DNA of 64,000 nt from Polyangiaceae bacterium (GCA_016715885.1 JADJXL010000020.1:1324572-1388571), one strand, 5' to 3'. Counted from the stretch's first letter, positions 25,243-35,884 are shown. The notes: generated from the sequence alone by a model not told the origin. Numbers and translations: made by a program.

Positions 25243-26307
25243 ATGGCTCGCGCTTTTGTGCTCTTGTCATGCCTCGTCTGCATCACTTCATGCAGCGCCA
25301 CGCCAGAGCGCCATGCACATCAGACGCGCCCGATTGCCCCCGCGGCCCCGATGCCATCCGCAAGCGCGCAGCCTGCGCCCATTGCGCCGCCGGTCGCGAC
25401 AGAGCCGCCGGCTGCGCCTCCCGCGCCTCCCACGCATCCAGGCAGGCCCGAAGCTGCTGAGCGCGTTCTGTTTCTCGCGACGCACCTTCGCACGGACGGC
25501 TTGCGTGAAGCTTGCCCGGTGGCGCTCGCGGAGGTGATACGTATTCGTTGCTTGATTTCGCTCCGATTCGCGGACGAACCCGATGCAAGAAAGCTGGCGC
25601 TCACGCTTTACGAAGAAACCGGGTCGCTCGCGGGGCTATTGCCCGAGGAATCGACGGTTGACGGCAAGGGCAAGAAAATACTTTTGAAACCAGCGCGTCC
25701 CATCGGCCGAAACAAGGAACACTTGACGTGGATCATCGGCGCGATGCGCGAATACGCCAGGTTTTTCACCGAATTGTCCAAGCGGCAGAAAATGCCCATC
25801 GTCATGCGCGATCGGCCGCTGGATTTTCGATTTTTCTACACGGAAGACGGCGGCACACCGAGCGCCTTCGCGGTGAGCCAAAACATTGGATACAACCTTT
25901 ATGGAGCTGTCAACGTCAACGACGAAGCCGTGCGAGATACACTATTTCACGAAATATTTCACTTGAACGATGCTTGGCAGGACAATTTCTCCGCACGCGT
26001 GCTCGCGCCCATCGAGGCCCGGATCATCGCTTCGTGCAAAGGCAGCGAGAAGTGCCTCGAGCCTTATGCGCCCACCGACACGACGATGAACGGAAAATCG
26101 TACGCGTTCATCGACGGCGGCAGCGGCAAAGAATACGCTGCCGAGCTCGCATTGCGATATTTTCGCGAGCAGCGCCTGATGATCGACGGCAAACCATTAC
26201 CCGTGCCGGCGTTCAAGTGCGGCCCGGCGGAAAATGCCGAGGCCATGGCGCTTCTGGTGGATGCTTTTTTTGGAGGTGTGGATCTCGTGCCTCCGTGCGA
26301 AACCTGA
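25243..26307 (+). CDS. Lipoprotein with HEIFH zinc-peptidase-like motif
   Basis: From the ATG at 25243 there is a lipoprotein signal (FVLLSCLVCITSC) and then a Pro/Ala-rich tether to about residue 70. The folded part contains RDTLFHEIFHLNDAW, an HExxH zinc site, with EYAAELALRYF as a possible downstream Glu ligand as in gluzincins. The total is about 354 residues. It may be an anchored protease of the envelope, but the substrate is unknown and the motif alone is not proof. It follows the M15-like gene by 88 bases, suggesting a shared cell-wall or surface role. Confidence 0.65.
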   Translation: MARAFVLLSCLVCITSCSATPERHAHQTRPIAPAAPMPSASAQPAPIAPPVATEPPAAPPAPPTHPGRPEAAERVLFLATHLRTDGLREACPVALAEVIRIRCLISLRFADEPDARKLALTLYEETGSLAGLLPEESTVDGKGKKILLKPARPIGRNKEHLTWIIGAMREYARFFTELSKRQKMPIVMRDRPLDFRFFYTEDGGTPSAFAVSQNIGYNLYGAVNVNDEAVRDTLFHEIFHLNDAWQDNFSARVLAPIEARIIASCKGSEKCLEPYAPTDTTMNGKSYAFIDGGSGKEYAAELALRYFREQRLMIDGKPLPVPAFKCGPAENAEAMALLVDAFFGGVDLVPPCET

Positions 26308-26322
26308 AGAGGCGTGACCTCT
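26308..26322. terminator. Weak hairpin after the HEIFH gene
   Basis: AGAGG and CCTCT form a 5-base stem around CGTGA immediately after the stop codon, followed by a T-rich stretch. It is small, so only a possible terminator. Confidence 0.3.
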
Positions 26323-26341
26323 GGGTTTGTCTTGCGCTCGA

Positions 26342-26357
26342 TAGCGAACATTCGCTA
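26342..26357. promoter_or_regulatory. Perfect inverted repeat two bases before a start codon
   Basis: TAGCGAA and TTCGCTA flank CA, giving a perfect 7-base inverted repeat ending two bases before the ATG at 26360. It takes the place where a ribosome site would be. It could be a repressor site or an mRNA hairpin controlling translation of the large HEAT/WD40 gene. Confidence 0.45.
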
Positions 26358-26359
26358 CC

Positions 26360-29300
26360 ATGCGCGCGATGGACGTCGTCAAGCTTGCCCCTCACCTCGA
26401 AAAGCTCCTGCACCGCGTCGCGAGCGGCAAAGCCGGAGTGGACACTCTTTCGGCTGCCGCATCGGGCAACGCGCAGCACCTCGCCGACGCGCTGTGGATG
26501 CTCGTGCGTGAAAACAAAGGGGCGCTCGTGGGTCACGAACGTGCCGCCCTGGCGATGCTGACGCACGGTCACTTCGATGCGAATGATTTCATATCGCTGC
26601 TGCGACAGCTCAAGAAGGCGAACTTATTTTGGTTCGAGCGGTGGGACGACCGCGTCGATGGGCTCGCTTATCACGGCTGGAGCAAAGAGCTCGAGGTCAT
26701 GCTCGACAAACTCCTCGCATCGGATGGCGATCGCACGCCGCTCGAATGGGCAGACGTATCCGAACCCGCAGGCTCGTCGGTGCTCTTTGCCCTCGGGCGC
26801 AGGGGCATCGTGCAAGCAGCCTTGATGCCGCCGGATGCAATGCAGCGATTCGGACGCGCCTTTTTGCTGCGCGCTTCGTGGTGTCCCGAGCAATTCAATG
26901 GCTGGGAGCGATTGTGGGACGAAACCACGTTCGCGCGCGCGGTGTTCGCCGATGTCGGCAATATCAAAGAAGTCGGCGTGTTTCCAGATACGCTCGAGCC
27001 GCTCGTGGCGCACGCGACGCCTGCACAATTGGCGTTCGTCGTGGAAAAACTCATATGGCCCGATCATCGAGCCATTGGGTGGCTCGCATCACGCGACAAA
27101 GCGATCGTGCCGATGTTGCAAACACGCCTCGAAGAGCTTCTCGCAGACGCGAGAAAAGGGCATTGGATATCGGATCGAACGGGGCGTCACGTCGGCGCGC
27201 TCGCTCGCATTCGTGCTCGAGAACCGTGGCCCGCCAAGTGGATACCACTCGCCAAAGCGATGCTCGTGCACGACACCGCGGGCCTCGAGGACGTGCTCCG
27301 AACAGTCGATGTAGCGACGCGTGAAGAAATGCTTTTGGCGCACCTGTCGAAGCGGGACAATTGGCGAAACAAGCTATGGCCGCTCGCAAAGTTCCCGACG
27401 CAACGGCTCGTCGATGCCGTGGTAAAACTCATTCGCAGCACACCGAAAGCCGAAGAATGGGACTACGAGCGCGAGCCACTCTTCAAGACGCTTGGCGCCA
27501 TGGGAGATCTCGGTCAAACGGCGCTCGAGACGTTGCTCGACGAGAAAGACCAAACCGAGGGAGCCATCGCCAATCTCGTCGCGACCCAATCTCGCGTAGT
27601 GATGACGTTGCCGCTGCTCGAATCGACGAACGATGCCATTGCATCGAGCGCGCGGAGGTTGTGGCTCGATTTGTCCGACGAGGATCGCATCGAGCTTTTG
27701 GATCGGCATCTCGATGCAATGCCGCCGTTTGTCGCAGTGTACGTACTTGCGCACACACATCATCACCCGCGCACGGGAGAAATCGCCGCACGGGTGCCGG
27801 AAACGGATACGAATCGAGCTTTGCGCAGGTTTTGCATGACGAGGCCCGATGCATTGCGACCGCTCGTCGATGCCATGGCGGCCGTCCCGGAAGAAGCCGT
27901 ACAGCGCGCCGCTTCAGCGCTGGCACCGATATTCGAGCCACGCCGTGATTATTCGTTCAATCTGAAAGAAACGTTATCGCAATTCGGTCCCGATGACTTG
28001 CCGGTCGTCTTGCGCGTGACGGCGTGTCGCATGGGCGGCCGGTATGCCGATGTGGGCACATTGTGCAAACACTTTTGGCCTGCTCGGCCTGAAATACCGT
28101 GGGTGGCTGTGTTTTGGTGGAACGACGGATGGGATAGCACGCTCACGGCAGCAGAATGCATCGTTGGAAAGGAGATCCTTGCCCCATTACGTGCGCGGAT
28201 CGAAACCGATCACGTGCAGACGACGGCCTGGCAGGCGATCTTCGGCATTTTGGCGCGTCATGATCCATTGGGAAGCGTCGACACGTTCATCCGTATGGCC
28301 ACGAATCCCGCGGTAAGCCGTTATGTCGTCGACCCGATGATCGCGAGTCTCGAAAATGGCAGCGCGGCGGCACGCGATTGGCTCGCAAAAACGCTTTTGG
28401 GAAAGGGGCGCGAGCTGGCCTTGGAGATCCTGAATCGACACGCGGTTCCCGAGGTCCTGCCCGTTCTCCAGTCGCTCGAAAAGCAAAAGTTGCCGGCCAA
28501 AATAACAAAACTATTGCAAAGCGCGCTTGCTGCGCAAAAAACGCGCGGCCCGACCATCGTACGCGGCGGCAAAACGCTTTCGGCGCGAGCCATTCACACG
28601 ACGAGCGGCCGCGTCGAATCGCTGCACATTTCTCGCGACGGCCATACGATCGGGGCGCAGGCGGCCGGCCATGCATACGTTTGGCAAGGAAAACGGCACG
28701 CGAGCATCGAAAAGCTCGGCAATGTTCGAATCGAATTGTCGCTCGACGGCCGATTTCTTTTGGTCGTCGACGAATTCAACGTACATGTCTACGAGCCGTG
28801 GGAAAACCCCAAAGAACCTCGCCTGACGCTTCATCCCGACGATGGCCTCGGGTACGTCGTGCCCATGCCGGGCGGGCGAGTTTTGACGCTTTGCGCGGCG
28901 CATAATGCGTATACTCCCCTGACCTCGTGGGACCTCGAAACCGGTAAGGAAATGGTGCACAAGTCGAATGGTTTTCCCGTGCACGCGGCCATCATCGACG
29001 ACGAGCGTTATGTGGTTGGCGACATGAACAGCAACATTTCCATTCGCCAATTGAATGGAGGAAAAATCGTCGGAAAGCTGCAAACATGGGGCGATGGGCA
29101 CGGTGACGGCATTTGTATGGTCGCATCGGGCAACGCTGGAAAAATCGTGGCAGCGCTGTTTTTTGACGGCAGCCTGATGATTTGGGACATCTCAGGCGCC
29201 AAAGTCAAAGCATTGTGCCGAATTCCGCGTGCGGCGCCGCGGGCGCTCGTGTCCGATCCCGGGTCGTCTTGGGTCGTCACGCCAAGCGTCAACGATGTGA

Positions 29301-29572
29301 TTACGTGGAAGGACGGTCAACGCGCCAGGAGCGTCATGGGTGCAGGCCCGGTGGCCGCTCGACCCGATTTTCATTTCGAGGAAGCGGGGCTTGCGGTGTT
29401 CGTCCGGCCAAACATTCTCGCTGTGGGTGGCGAGCGCGTGGATCTCTGGGACCTCGAACGAAGCGAACACCTCGGAACGCTGGACAAACCCGTCACGACG
29501 CTCGTGTCGGCCGCCGGAAAATTGCTCGCCGGAGACGCCCAGGGAACGATCTGGGAAGTGGATTTACATTGA
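26360..29572 (+). CDS. Large HEAT-like/WD40-like repeat protein
   Basis: A protein of 1070 residues with no signal peptide or membrane segment. About residues 1-720 are helical repeats of HEAT/ARM type rich in Ala, Leu, Asp and Arg. About 740-1070 are beta-propeller-like blades (SLHISRDGHTIGAQAAGHAYVW, SWDLETGKEMVHKSNG, LMIWDISGAKVKALCRIPRA, LWDLERSEHLGTLDKP). The architecture suggests a scaffold. The enzyme role, if any, is not visible. A perfect inverted repeat covers the ribosome-site position just upstream, which may control its expression. Confidence 0.7.
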   Translation: MRAMDVVKLAPHLEKLLHRVASGKAGVDTLSAAASGNAQHLADALWMLVRENKGALVGHERAALAMLTHGHFDANDFISLLRQLKKANLFWFERWDDRVDGLAYHGWSKELEVMLDKLLASDGDRTPLEWADVSEPAGSSVLFALGRRGIVQAALMPPDAMQRFGRAFLLRASWCPEQFNGWERLWDETTFARAVFADVGNIKEVGVFPDTLEPLVAHATPAQLAFVVEKLIWPDHRAIGWLASRDKAIVPMLQTRLEELLADARKGHWISDRTGRHVGALARIRAREPWPAKWIPLAKAMLVHDTAGLEDVLRTVDVATREEMLLAHLSKRDNWRNKLWPLAKFPTQRLVDAVVKLIRSTPKAEEWDYEREPLFKTLGAMGDLGQTALETLLDEKDQTEGAIANLVATQSRVVMTLPLLESTNDAIASSARRLWLDLSDEDRIELLDRHLDAMPPFVAVYVLAHTHHHPRTGEIAARVPETDTNRALRRFCMTRPDALRPLVDAMAAVPEEAVQRAASALAPIFEPRRDYSFNLKETLSQFGPDDLPVVLRVTACRMGGRYADVGTLCKHFWPARPEIPWVAVFWWNDGWDSTLTAAECIVGKEILAPLRARIETDHVQTTAWQAIFGILARHDPLGSVDTFIRMATNPAVSRYVVDPMIASLENGSAAARDWLAKTLLGKGRELALEILNRHAVPEVLPVLQSLEKQKLPAKITKLLQSALAAQKTRGPTIVRGGKTLSARAIHTTSGRVESLHISRDGHTIGAQAAGHAYVWQGKRHASIEKLGNVRIELSLDGRFLLVVDEFNVHVYEPWENPKEPRLTLHPDDGLGYVVPMPGGRVLTLCAAHNAYTPLTSWDLETGKEMVHKSNGFPVHAAIIDDERYVVGDMNSNISIRQLNGGKIVGKLQTWGDGHGDGICMVASGNAGKIVAALFFDGSLMIWDISGAKVKALCRIPRAAPRALVSDPGSSWVVTPSVNDVITWKDGQRARSVMGAGPVAARPDFHFEEAGLAVFVRPNILAVGGERVDLWDLERSEHLGTLDKPVTTLVSAAGKLLAGDAQGTIWEVDLH

Positions 29573-29689
29573 ACGTGGACGAAACGGTCGAACATTGAAA
29601 ACCGTGGGGAAAACCTCAATTACTGGTTTCTTGTCACGTGCGCGCCATTCGGGTACATTCGCAAAACCGATGGGGCAAGGAGTCGAAGC

Positions 29690-31385
29690 ATGAATCGCTG
29701 GAGCGTGGGGATTGCGGTGGGGATTGCTGCTGCTGCGGGTTGTTCGAAAGACCCGCCGAAGCCGGAAACGAAACCGTCACAGCCGCAGGCGTCGGCATCC
29801 ATTGCGGCGGCGGCCAGCACGCCGGTGACGATGGTGCCGACTTCGGGCATGTCGCCCGCAGAGCTCGACGAGTATTACCACTTGCCCGAAGGGGGGCGAG
29901 TTGCTGCCGCTAGACATGCTCCGCGCAGTCGAGAGCACGAAGACGTTCAAGCCTTTCATGGAGGATCTCGAACGATTTCGATTGATTCCGGATCCAAAGG
30001 ATCCCGATGGATTGCCGGTGGGCATGTCGGCCGCGATGATCAATGGCAAACGGGCCGAGCCGCGAATGGTTTTTTTCAATTGCGCCGCATGTCACACGGC
30101 CGAAATGACCTACAATGGCAAGAAGTTGCGAATCGAAGGCGGGCCGGCGCATTTCGACATGGCAGGTTTCGTGGTCGAGCTTTTGGAATCGCTCAACGCG
30201 ACCGTCTTGGATCCAAAGAAGCTCGCGAAGTTTCTCGAACGGCTCGCCCAGCAAAAGACCGCAGGTTTGTCGAAGGCATACCCTGACCTGAAGCTTGCCG
30301 GGGACAAACCCGAAAAGGATTTTTTGGACAAGGTCACGTCGCTCGTCAAGCAAAAAAAGGCAAAAGTCGAGCTCAAATTGGACGATGCCAAACTGCGTAT
30401 CGAATCGGCAGCGGACGCATTGGATCTTTTGCACGCAAAAATCAAATACCTCGAAGGACTGCGCGGTCTACGCACGACGACGATCGCTGGATATGGGCGC
30501 CTCGATGCGTTCATGGCAGCGCGTAATCTCTTGTTTGGAGACAAATACGCGGTCGACGTCAATTCGCCCGTGAGTCTGCCGTTCATTTACGGTTTGTCAA
30601 AGTTGACATGGTATCATTACGACAACAACACGACGTCGATCGTGCAGCGAAACATCGGGGAAGATCTGGGCGTGGGTGCCGTCGCGGACATGAAGACGGG
30701 TGAATCGACGGTAGAGCTTCGGAATTTGCTGCGTCTCGAGGCGCTCGCTGCAAAAATTCCCATGCCCAAGTGGCCCGAGGAAATCCTTGGTTCCATCGAT
30801 TCGGGGCGCACCATGCGAGGCGGAGCCATCTACAAAAAGGAATGCGCGAGCTGTCACGATTACGGAGACGACGGTATGTTCCCCGATCGCACGTTCGATT
30901 TGGCGACGATCGGAACGGATCCGAATCGAGCGACGAACTTTGCAAAAATGCTCGGGGACAAAACGTTTGCCGAGGCGCTGCACGGGGCGCTCGACTTGGT
31001 GCAAGCAAAGGCCGTGGAGCGAGAGAAGATCACGCCCGAAGAGCTCGCGAAGGCGGAAAAGGCGAAGGTCGAATGGCGTTCGACGAACAAGTATGCGTCG
31101 CGGCCGCTCGTGGGAATTTGGGCAAGCTCACCGTATTTGCACAATGGCTCGGTGCCGACGTTGTACGATTTGCTGCTCCCCCCGGACAAACGGCCGAAGC
31201 AATTCATGACGGGGAGCCGCGAATTCGATCCGAAGAAGGTCGGCTACGTGTACGATGGAAGCAATGGCGGTTCGTTTCAACTCGATACGTCACACGACGG
31301 AAATCACAATACAGGGCACACGTACGGAACGACGCTCTCCGAAGAGGAGCGGATGGACTTGCTCGAGTATCTGAAAGGGCTGTAA
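29690..31385 (+). pseudogene. Frameshifted c-type cytochrome lipoprotein (two haem-binding motifs)
   Basis: The start is supported by AAGGAGT before the ATG at 29690. A lipoprotein signal (GIAVGIAAAAGC) and a Pro/Ala linker lead into MSPAELDEYYHLPEGG; the downstream frame carries DMLRAVESTKTFKPFMEDLERF and two CxxCH sites, CAACH and CASCH. The two frames join at a run of six G (29891-29896): removing one G restores PEGGELLPLDML across it. The full product would be about 565 residues. The family resembles large dihaem cytochromes or peroxidase-like proteins, probably exported electron carriers. A homopolymer error is more likely than real inactivation. Confidence 0.75.
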
Positions 31386-31398
31386 GTCGACTTCAGCT

Positions 31399-34011
31399 TC
31401 ACGCGGCGCGTCGTCGTATTGCACGCCGGCGCAGCCAGCCGAGCGTCGCCGCGAGAATCGACGCATAACCGGCACCGCTCGTCGGAGTTTTTCCAGACGT
31501 ACGACAACCGCAACCGCCGAAGGATATCGGTTCCTTGTTCGGAGGCACGTCGGCAGGTACGCATTGCCCGGAGGTGCACGCCGAGCCATCGGGGCACACG
31601 CACGTTTGAAGGAATCGCGCCCGAGCACGATCAGCCACATAAGGCGCGTCCGGAATGAATCGCGAATACGTGACGACCACTTGACCTTCGGGTCCAGTCG
31701 CCAAAAACGGCGAGTTTTCGGTTCCTGGCTCGGCAGAAACGATGAATGGCAAGCTCACCATTCCTTCTTGATCGATTTCAACGCCCATCAAGTCGAGCCC
31801 CATTGGATCGCAAGACGCTACGTTCGATGGTTCGCTCCATACGACGAACGTTTTGCCACCCGTCGAAGCGACCGCAGGATGCAGCGATCTCATGGCTGCC
31901 GTGCCGCAACCCTTCATTTCCGCTACGACGACCGGATCAGAGTCATTCACCTCGCCGCTTGGCGTGACGCGCGTCGCGAGAATTCGCAGCGTACGCGGGA
32001 AGTCCGGCCAATATCCTTCCTCCCATTCGTCCGTGCGCCAAAATAGCCAATGGTTTTTCCCATCGAACGACGCCTCGAACCATTCGAACATGGTATTCGG
32101 AACTGTCAAGATGGGCTTCCATCCCGCCTCGAGCAGCTCCGCGTTTGGAGATAGCCGCGCGCTCTGGAGCGTTGCAACGAAGTCTTCGCTCGGGTAATCG
32201 CCGATGGGGGTCGAACACGTCAGTAAATATGCGCTGCCGTCGAATGTCAAGCTACGTGGAACGCAGGAGTCGTTTCCGATCCACGTTTGAGGCTGCACCA
32301 TTCCTTGGTTGTTGAAACGAATGGCAAAAGGCCGACTCGATGTTCCAGATTGAGGGTCATCCTGCGCGCCGACGAAGAGCGCTCCATCGGGATCTACGCT
32401 CGCGACATACTGATGCGAAACGAGCGGCCCGAGATGCGAGGGAGGAAGCTGAAACGGGGCAGCGTCGAGGAGTTTACCGTCCGCGGATAGTCGAACCATG
32501 CGGGTCGACGATGTCGCACCATCGGAAACGACGGCTGCAATCCACGTCAAGCCCGAAGCATCGCCTGTCGACATGACATGCGTCACGTTGCTATTGCTCG
32601 GAGATTCGCTTGGAAAAGGCAAAACCGGCCCGTTCGAGATCGTGGCATCCGAGGTCAAGCGTGCGGCAAAAAAGCCCGCGGAATCATGCATTGCAAGTTG
32701 ATAGTTTTTCCCGTCAAACGCGATGCGTGGAGCCTTCTGCGAGCGTGCTCGAACGGACATGGGAATGGGGGGCGAATCGAGTTTCGTGCCCGCAGAATCC
32801 ATCCGCGCTCCCACGGCAAAGCCGCTCGGTGGGCCCGGAATCACGGGTGCGTCATGCCAAACAGCAAACGCCCCGACCCCATTCGCTGCGACGCGAGGTG
32901 CCGCGCTGTTCGACGCCAAAAGGACAGCCTCGCTTTCGACCATTTTGCCGTCGGGGCTCACGTGAAACGAAAATGTACTCTTGGACATGGGATCGTCGAG
33001 CATTACGAGCAGGTTTGGGCCATTGAATGCCATGTGCATGAAGATGGCAGAATTCAGGCCCGTGGGAACATCGATGGGCTGCGGGTCGACGACACCGTCC
33101 GAGGACACTCGACGCAAGCGGAATACATGATTACCGTTGTCGAGGATGCCCGATCCCACGGCGAAATTCACGCCATCATAGAGCACTTTCACCCGTTCGT
33201 GGTTGCCCACGAAATCGTCGATGACGAAGGGATCGAAGCTGAGCGGCTGTGCCGATTTGGAGATTCTCATTCCTTGAAGTGGCGAGAAGTTGGGGCCCCA
33301 GGCCAGCAGGTAGTGATTCCCGTTGAATGCCAAGCTGGGATAAAGGGTCCACGGAATGAATTCGGTTATGAACTTTCCGCCGGGATCGAGCACCTCGCCG
33401 CCCGCAGTCAAACGCGCGATACGCATTTGTCGGTAGGTGTTGGGGAGAATTTCATCCGATGCCCAGGCGACCAAGAAGTCGACTCCGTCCGACGCCACGG
33501 TGGGATAAACATAAGTCAATTTCGTGTCGTCTTGCTCGGCAACCATGATGCCGCCGACATCGAGAACTTCGCCGGACGGTAAAATGCGGGTCGCTCGAAT
33601 ATCGCCGCTCGGACTGGCCGTGAGAGGGGTGGACACGACGACGAATTGGCCGTTTGCAAATGTCACGTCGGCAGGATACCCCGATCCCAGGTAAAACCCC
33701 GACGGGTCCAAAACTTCGCCATTTTGGGTGATTCGCGTCGCATACATGTTCGCCGAAGGGGCAATCGTCGGAATGGACCACACGACCAGGTACAAGCCGG
33801 CGCCGAAAGCGACTTTTGCCTCCACGCTCTTTCCCCTGTCGAGCGTCGCCGCACCGAGCTCGATTTCAGCCGATATGGGTGGATCTGCTGCAAATAGAGC
33901 TGCCGAAACCTCGGAAGTGACGTCGCTTTCTACCGGTACGATTTCACTGCAACCGAGCGCGACAATACCGCAATAGCTCACGAGACAAAAGCTCGAATAC
34001 CGACGAATCAT
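31399..34011 (-). CDS. Exported beta-propeller-like protein with MYXO-CTERM-like anchor
   Basis: An 870-residue protein with a clear ribosome site (GGAGG) 6 bases upstream. It has a lipoprotein-like signal (FCLVSYCGIVALGC). Repeated segments such as FLVAWASDEILPNTYRQMR, YLLAWGPNFSPLQGMRI and TFVVWSEPSNVASCDPM recur every 45-60 residues, giving a propeller-like all-beta body. The C-terminus has CVCPDGSACTSGQCV, then CGCRTSGKTPTSGAGYASIL, a hydrophobic helix and WLRRRAIRRR, which is the MYXO-CTERM order (Cys-rich, TM, Arg cluster). It probably ends in the cell envelope or is processed for surface display. The ligand is unknown. Confidence 0.78.
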   Translation of the reverse strand: MIRRYSSFCLVSYCGIVALGCSEIVPVESDVTSEVSAALFAADPPISAEIELGAATLDRGKSVEAKVAFGAGLYLVVWSIPTIAPSANMYATRITQNGEVLDPSGFYLGSGYPADVTFANGQFVVVSTPLTASPSGDIRATRILPSGEVLDVGGIMVAEQDDTKLTYVYPTVASDGVDFLVAWASDEILPNTYRQMRIARLTAGGEVLDPGGKFITEFIPWTLYPSLAFNGNHYLLAWGPNFSPLQGMRISKSAQPLSFDPFVIDDFVGNHERVKVLYDGVNFAVGSGILDNGNHVFRLRRVSSDGVVDPQPIDVPTGLNSAIFMHMAFNGPNLLVMLDDPMSKSTFSFHVSPDGKMVESEAVLLASNSAAPRVAANGVGAFAVWHDAPVIPGPPSGFAVGARMDSAGTKLDSPPIPMSVRARSQKAPRIAFDGKNYQLAMHDSAGFFAARLTSDATISNGPVLPFPSESPSNSNVTHVMSTGDASGLTWIAAVVSDGATSSTRMVRLSADGKLLDAAPFQLPPSHLGPLVSHQYVASVDPDGALFVGAQDDPQSGTSSRPFAIRFNNQGMVQPQTWIGNDSCVPRSLTFDGSAYLLTCSTPIGDYPSEDFVATLQSARLSPNAELLEAGWKPILTVPNTMFEWFEASFDGKNHWLFWRTDEWEEGYWPDFPRTLRILATRVTPSGEVNDSDPVVVAEMKGCGTAAMRSLHPAVASTGGKTFVVWSEPSNVASCDPMGLDLMGVEIDQEGMVSLPFIVSAEPGTENSPFLATGPEGQVVVTYSRFIPDAPYVADRARARFLQTCVCPDGSACTSGQCVPADVPPNKEPISFGGCGCRTSGKTPTSGAGYASILAATLGWLRRRAIRRRAA

Positions 34012-34156
34012 TGCGTACCTCCACGAATATCATTACTTGCTGATGCCGCGAGACGTCAAAGACTTTCGACGCGTCGCCAAAAAACCGGTCGTTGCTCGCG
34101 TAGCCCTTGCGCCCCGCGGCAACTGGAAGTAGCGTGATTTTTGGTGGTTTACGACC

Positions 34157-35833
34157 ATGACCTTGAAAGATCATCGCAGAGGCACGGATCGCCGCACCTT
34201 CATCACGACGAGCGCCGCTCTCGGCGCCGCATTCCTCACAGGTTGCGCGGGCAGCGCGAACCCGCCGCAAGTGCCAACCGGGCCCTGCGCCGGGTCGTCG
34301 CCGAATTCGTTTCCTGCTGCGGATCTGGAAGAGCTCACCATTTCCGACCTTCAAGGGCGCCTCGGAAATAGGCAAGAATCATCGCGTTCCCTCGTGGAAA
34401 AATACATCGCTCGCATCGACGCCATGAACGCCAAAGGGCCGGAACTGCGCGCCGTGCTCGAGCTGAATCCCGATGCGCTCGAGATTGCTGACAAGCTGGA
34501 TCGTGAACGTGCAGCCAAAGGACCTCGCAGTGCGCTGCACGGCATCCCCATTCTGCTCAAGGACAACATCGATACAGCGGACAAGATGACCACGACCGCA
34601 GGGTCGCTCGCCCTTTCTGGATCGATCCCCGCCAAGGATTCGACCGTGGCGGCGCGGCTTCGTGAAGCCGGTGCCATCTTGCTTGGCAAGACAAACATGT
34701 CGGAATGGGCAAACTTTCGGTCCAATCGGTCGAGCAGCGGATGGAGCAGCCGAGGCGGGCAATGCCGCAATCCTTATGCGCTCGATCGCACCCCCATCGG
34801 ATCCAGCTCGGGATCCGGGTCGGCCATCGCTGCAAATCTTGCCGCGGCAGCGATCGGCACCGAAACGGACGGCTCGATCGTTTGTCCCTCTTATGCATGC
34901 TCGCTCGTGGGTATCAAACCGACGGTGGGCCTCGTGAGCCGCGCGGGCATCATTCCCATTTCATCGACGCAAGACACGGCCGGCCCAATGGCGCGCACGG
35001 TACGCGACGCCGCCATTTTACTCGGTGCTCTCGTCGGCGCGGATTCCCGCGATTCCATGAGCGCCGAAGGGGTGAAACACGGATTGCGCGATTACACGCA
35101 ATTCCTTGGGCGCGAAGGCACTCGAGGATTACGTATCGGTGTCGTGCGTGAGGGGCTTTTCGGTCGTAATAGCAGAATCGACGCGGTCATCGAATCAGCG
35201 CTGAAGGACCTGAAGTATCTCGGAATGGAAGTCATCGATGCGCCAGAGCTCCCGAAGATGGATGAGCTCGAAAAAAGCGAATGGGAAGTGTTGCTTTACG
35301 AATTCAAGGCGACACTGAATGCATACTTGGCGGGGCTCAGCGAACGGACGCAGGTCAAAACGCTCACCGAGCTCATTGCCTGGAACGACAAACATCGTGA
35401 CGAAGTCATGCCATATTTTGGCCAGGAGCTGTTCATCGATGCAGAGAAAAAGGGAGATTTGACGAGCAAAGAATACGTCGATGCGCTCGCACGATGTCGT
35501 GAGCTGTCAAGGACCAAAGGATTGGACTCGGTGCTCGATGGTCAAAAGCTGGATGCGCTCGTTGCACCGACGGGAAGCTTGCCGTGGCTCATCGACATGC
35601 TGAATGGTGATTCCTTTGGGTTTGCAGCTTCGATGGCTCCGGCCGTTGCGGGATATCCGCATATCACGGTGCCGGCCGGATACAGCGCTGGCCTGCCCGT
35701 CGGCATTTCGTTCATCGGGCGGCCGTGGAGCGAACCGCTCCTTTTGCGTATTGCATTCGCCTACGAACAGGCGACGAAAGCACGAAGGGCGCCGCGGTTT
35801 CTACCTACCGCGGATGTATCGACGCCGCGTTGA
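34157..35833 (+). CDS. Tat-exported amidase (amidase signature family)
   Basis: A 558-residue protein. The twin-arginine signal DRRTFITTSAALGAAFLTGC may also be a lipobox. The amidase signature follows: KDNIDTADKMTTTAGSLALS with the Lys of the Ser-cisSer-Lys triad near 135, then PIGSSSGSGSAIAANLAAAA with cis-Ser about 218 and nucleophile Ser about 222, and GTETDGSIVCPSYACSLVG. The family hydrolyses amide bonds in peptides, amino acid amides or peptidoglycan-related compounds; the signal peptide suggests a periplasmic substrate. It lies near no clear operon partner. Confidence 0.9.
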   Translation: MTLKDHRRGTDRRTFITTSAALGAAFLTGCAGSANPPQVPTGPCAGSSPNSFPAADLEELTISDLQGRLGNRQESSRSLVEKYIARIDAMNAKGPELRAVLELNPDALEIADKLDRERAAKGPRSALHGIPILLKDNIDTADKMTTTAGSLALSGSIPAKDSTVAARLREAGAILLGKTNMSEWANFRSNRSSSGWSSRGGQCRNPYALDRTPIGSSSGSGSAIAANLAAAAIGTETDGSIVCPSYACSLVGIKPTVGLVSRAGIIPISSTQDTAGPMARTVRDAAILLGALVGADSRDSMSAEGVKHGLRDYTQFLGREGTRGLRIGVVREGLFGRNSRIDAVIESALKDLKYLGMEVIDAPELPKMDELEKSEWEVLLYEFKATLNAYLAGLSERTQVKTLTELIAWNDKHRDEVMPYFGQELFIDAEKKGDLTSKEYVDALARCRELSRTKGLDSVLDGQKLDALVAPTGSLPWLIDMLNGDSFGFAASMAPAVAGYPHITVPAGYSAGLPVGISFIGRPWSEPLLLRIAFAYEQATKARRAPRFLPTADVSTPR

Positions 35834-35884
35834 GCAACGTCATCGTTATCGAACTGCTTCGATAAGTCGGCATCCGCGAGAAGA

